Under the pieces are notes generated by a model. That model was not told where the DNA came from. It made no database searches and saw nothing but the letters and a program-made list of their open reading frames with translations. Positions 63,430 to 64,000 of a stretch of DNA of 64,000 nt are shown one piece after another. The stretch is from Hymenobacter oligotrophus. GTDB taxonomy: Bacteria > Bacteroidota > Bacteroidia > Cytophagales > Hymenobacteraceae. Positions within the stretch are counted from its first letter, which is position 1. Each line of letters starts with the position of its first letter. The stretch is from NCBI RefSeq assembly GCF_003574965.1, contig NZ_CP032317.1, positions 3,782,001-3,846,000 on the forward strand, read 5' to 3'. Both the position numbers and the translations under genes were made by a program.

Positions 63430-63882
63430 ATGGATCATCTGAGCTTTAAAACGCGCTCGGTAAACAAAGCCTCGGCCGAGAAGGCCTGGGTTATTGTTGA
63501 CGCTAGCGCCGGCACGCTCGGGCGAGTTGCCAGCCAGATTGCAAACATTCTGCGCGGCAAGCACAAGCCCTCGTTTACGCCGAACGCCGACTGCGGCGAC
63601 AACGTCATCGTCATCAACGCCGACAAGCTGCGCGTTACTGGCCGTAAGATGACCGACAAAATCTACCTCCGCCACACCGGTTACCCCGGCGGTCAGCGCA
63701 GCATCAACCTGCGCGACAAAATGGCGAAGAACTCGGCTTCGGTTATCGAGCACGCTGTGAAGGGCATGCTGCAGGGCAACCGCCTGGGCCGCGAGCAGTT
63801 CCGCAACCTGTTCGTGTACGCTGGTGCCGAGCACCCGCACGAGGCACAGCAGCCCACCGAGTACAAGCTCACCAACCTGTAA
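63430..63882 (+). CDS. rplM: 50S ribosomal protein L13
   Basis: A 150-residue protein of the large ribosomal subunit, an early assembly protein that contacts 23S rRNA. VNKASAEKAWVIVDASAGTLGRVASQIANILRGKHKPSFTPNADCGDNVIVINADKLRVTG and YLRHTGYPGGQ are conserved L13 lines, with MLQGNRLGREQFRNLFVYAGAEHPHEAQQP near the end. Length is normal. rpsI follows after 59 bases, the usual rplM-rpsI order, and both share the upstream promoter. Confidence 0.98.
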   Translation: MDHLSFKTRSVNKASAEKAWVIVDASAGTLGRVASQIANILRGKHKPSFTPNADCGDNVIVINADKLRVTGRKMTDKIYLRHTGYPGGQRSINLRDKMAKNSASVIEHAVKGMLQGNRLGREQFRNLFVYAGAEHPHEAQQPTEYKLTNL

Positions 63883-63941
63883 GAAACGACGTCGCCCTTG
63901 ATCCATAAGGGCCGCGTTTTCATCGATTGATTGTTCAACTC

Positions 63942-64000
63942 ATGGAAATCACCAACACTTCTGGTAGAAGAAAAACCTCGGTGGCTCGCGTGTATGTGCA
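63942..64000 (+). CDS. rpsI: 30S ribosomal protein S9 (start only)
   Basis: The first ~20 codons of S9 run off the right edge. The translation MEITNTSGRRKTSVARVYV matches the S9 N-terminus (GRRKTSVARV). S9 sits in the small-subunit head, with its C-terminal tail near the P-site tRNA. It is co-transcribed with rplM. Confidence 0.93.
   Translation, partial: MEITNTSGRRKTSVARVYV

Overview
The window is a high-GC bacterial chromosome segment that looks like Bacteroidota, most likely a Hymenobacter-type member of the Cytophagales. Several signs agree: a secreted alpha-amylase ends in a type IX secretion (T9SS type A) sorting domain; promoters carry the Bacteroidota -7 box TAnnTTTG, some only four bases before the start codon; start codons generally lack Shine-Dalgarno sequences; and the gene families (FecA-like TonB receptor, two-domain TonB_C protein, DUF2490, DUF983, DUF4442, ALDH7) are typical of the phylum. 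I see no tRNA, rRNA, insertion sequence, prophage or CRISPR array. About 54 protein genes fill almost all of the window, and many transcription units end in very regular hairpin terminators.

Layout. 1-9.6 kb: YdeI-like protein, HscA-type Hsp70, amylase with two LacI-type operator sequences, L,D-transpeptidase-like protein, Ldh-family dehydrogenase, Ppx/GppA phosphatase and a SAM methyltransferase. 9.7-16.5 kb: DinB protein, dapF and a GNAT acetyltransferase, then a surface-sugar cluster (glycosyltransferase, UDP-galactopyranose mutase, GH1-family protein, RmlD-like reductase). 16.7-28 kb: secA, deoC with a SPOR lipoprotein and an unknown protein, M20 amidohydrolase, DUF2490, Hsp20, a Do-type protease with a palindrome in its leader, and an ALDH7-type dehydrogenase. 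28-38.9 kb: two paralogous lipoproteins, a sigma factor/anti-sigma-like/DUF4097 unit, an exported PPC-domain (DUF296) protein, a lipoprotein, DUF4442, a diadenylate-cyclase-like protein, a TonB_C protein, a RidA protein and a cyanophycinase. 39-48.8 kb: a signalling region with a KGG stress protein, a STAS protein, a LuxR-type response regulator, a CheB, a CheB-CheR-PAS fusion and a seven-PAS histidine kinase. 48.8-57.3 kb: FAD/Rieske oxidoreductase, membrane-anchored MutS-like ATPase, small lipoprotein, second STAS protein, DUF983, AraC regulator and FUSC transporter. 57.5-64 kb: FecA-like TonB receptor, LysR regulator with a YeiH-type transporter, RluA pseudouridine synthase, rplM and the start of rpsI.

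How genes work together. The response regulator, the two CheB modules, the CheR module and the PAS kinase could form one non-flagellar sensory system, since no chemoreceptor, CheA or CheW gene is present. The sigma factor, anti-sigma-like and DUF4097 genes look like one envelope-stress unit. The sugar cluster probably builds a galactofuranose-containing surface glycan.

The most unusual sequence-wide signal is the palindrome CCTAGG. I counted close to 100 copies by eye in 64 kb, several times more than base composition predicts. It lies both between and inside genes; inside genes it is read mostly as Leu-Gly with the CTA codon. This resembles the highly iterated palindromes of cyanobacteria. 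The other leading candidates are a diadenylate-cyclase-like protein with an altered RHR motif, two lipoproteins that look like a bare T9SS-type C-terminal domain on a lipid anchor, and an exported PPC-domain protein.
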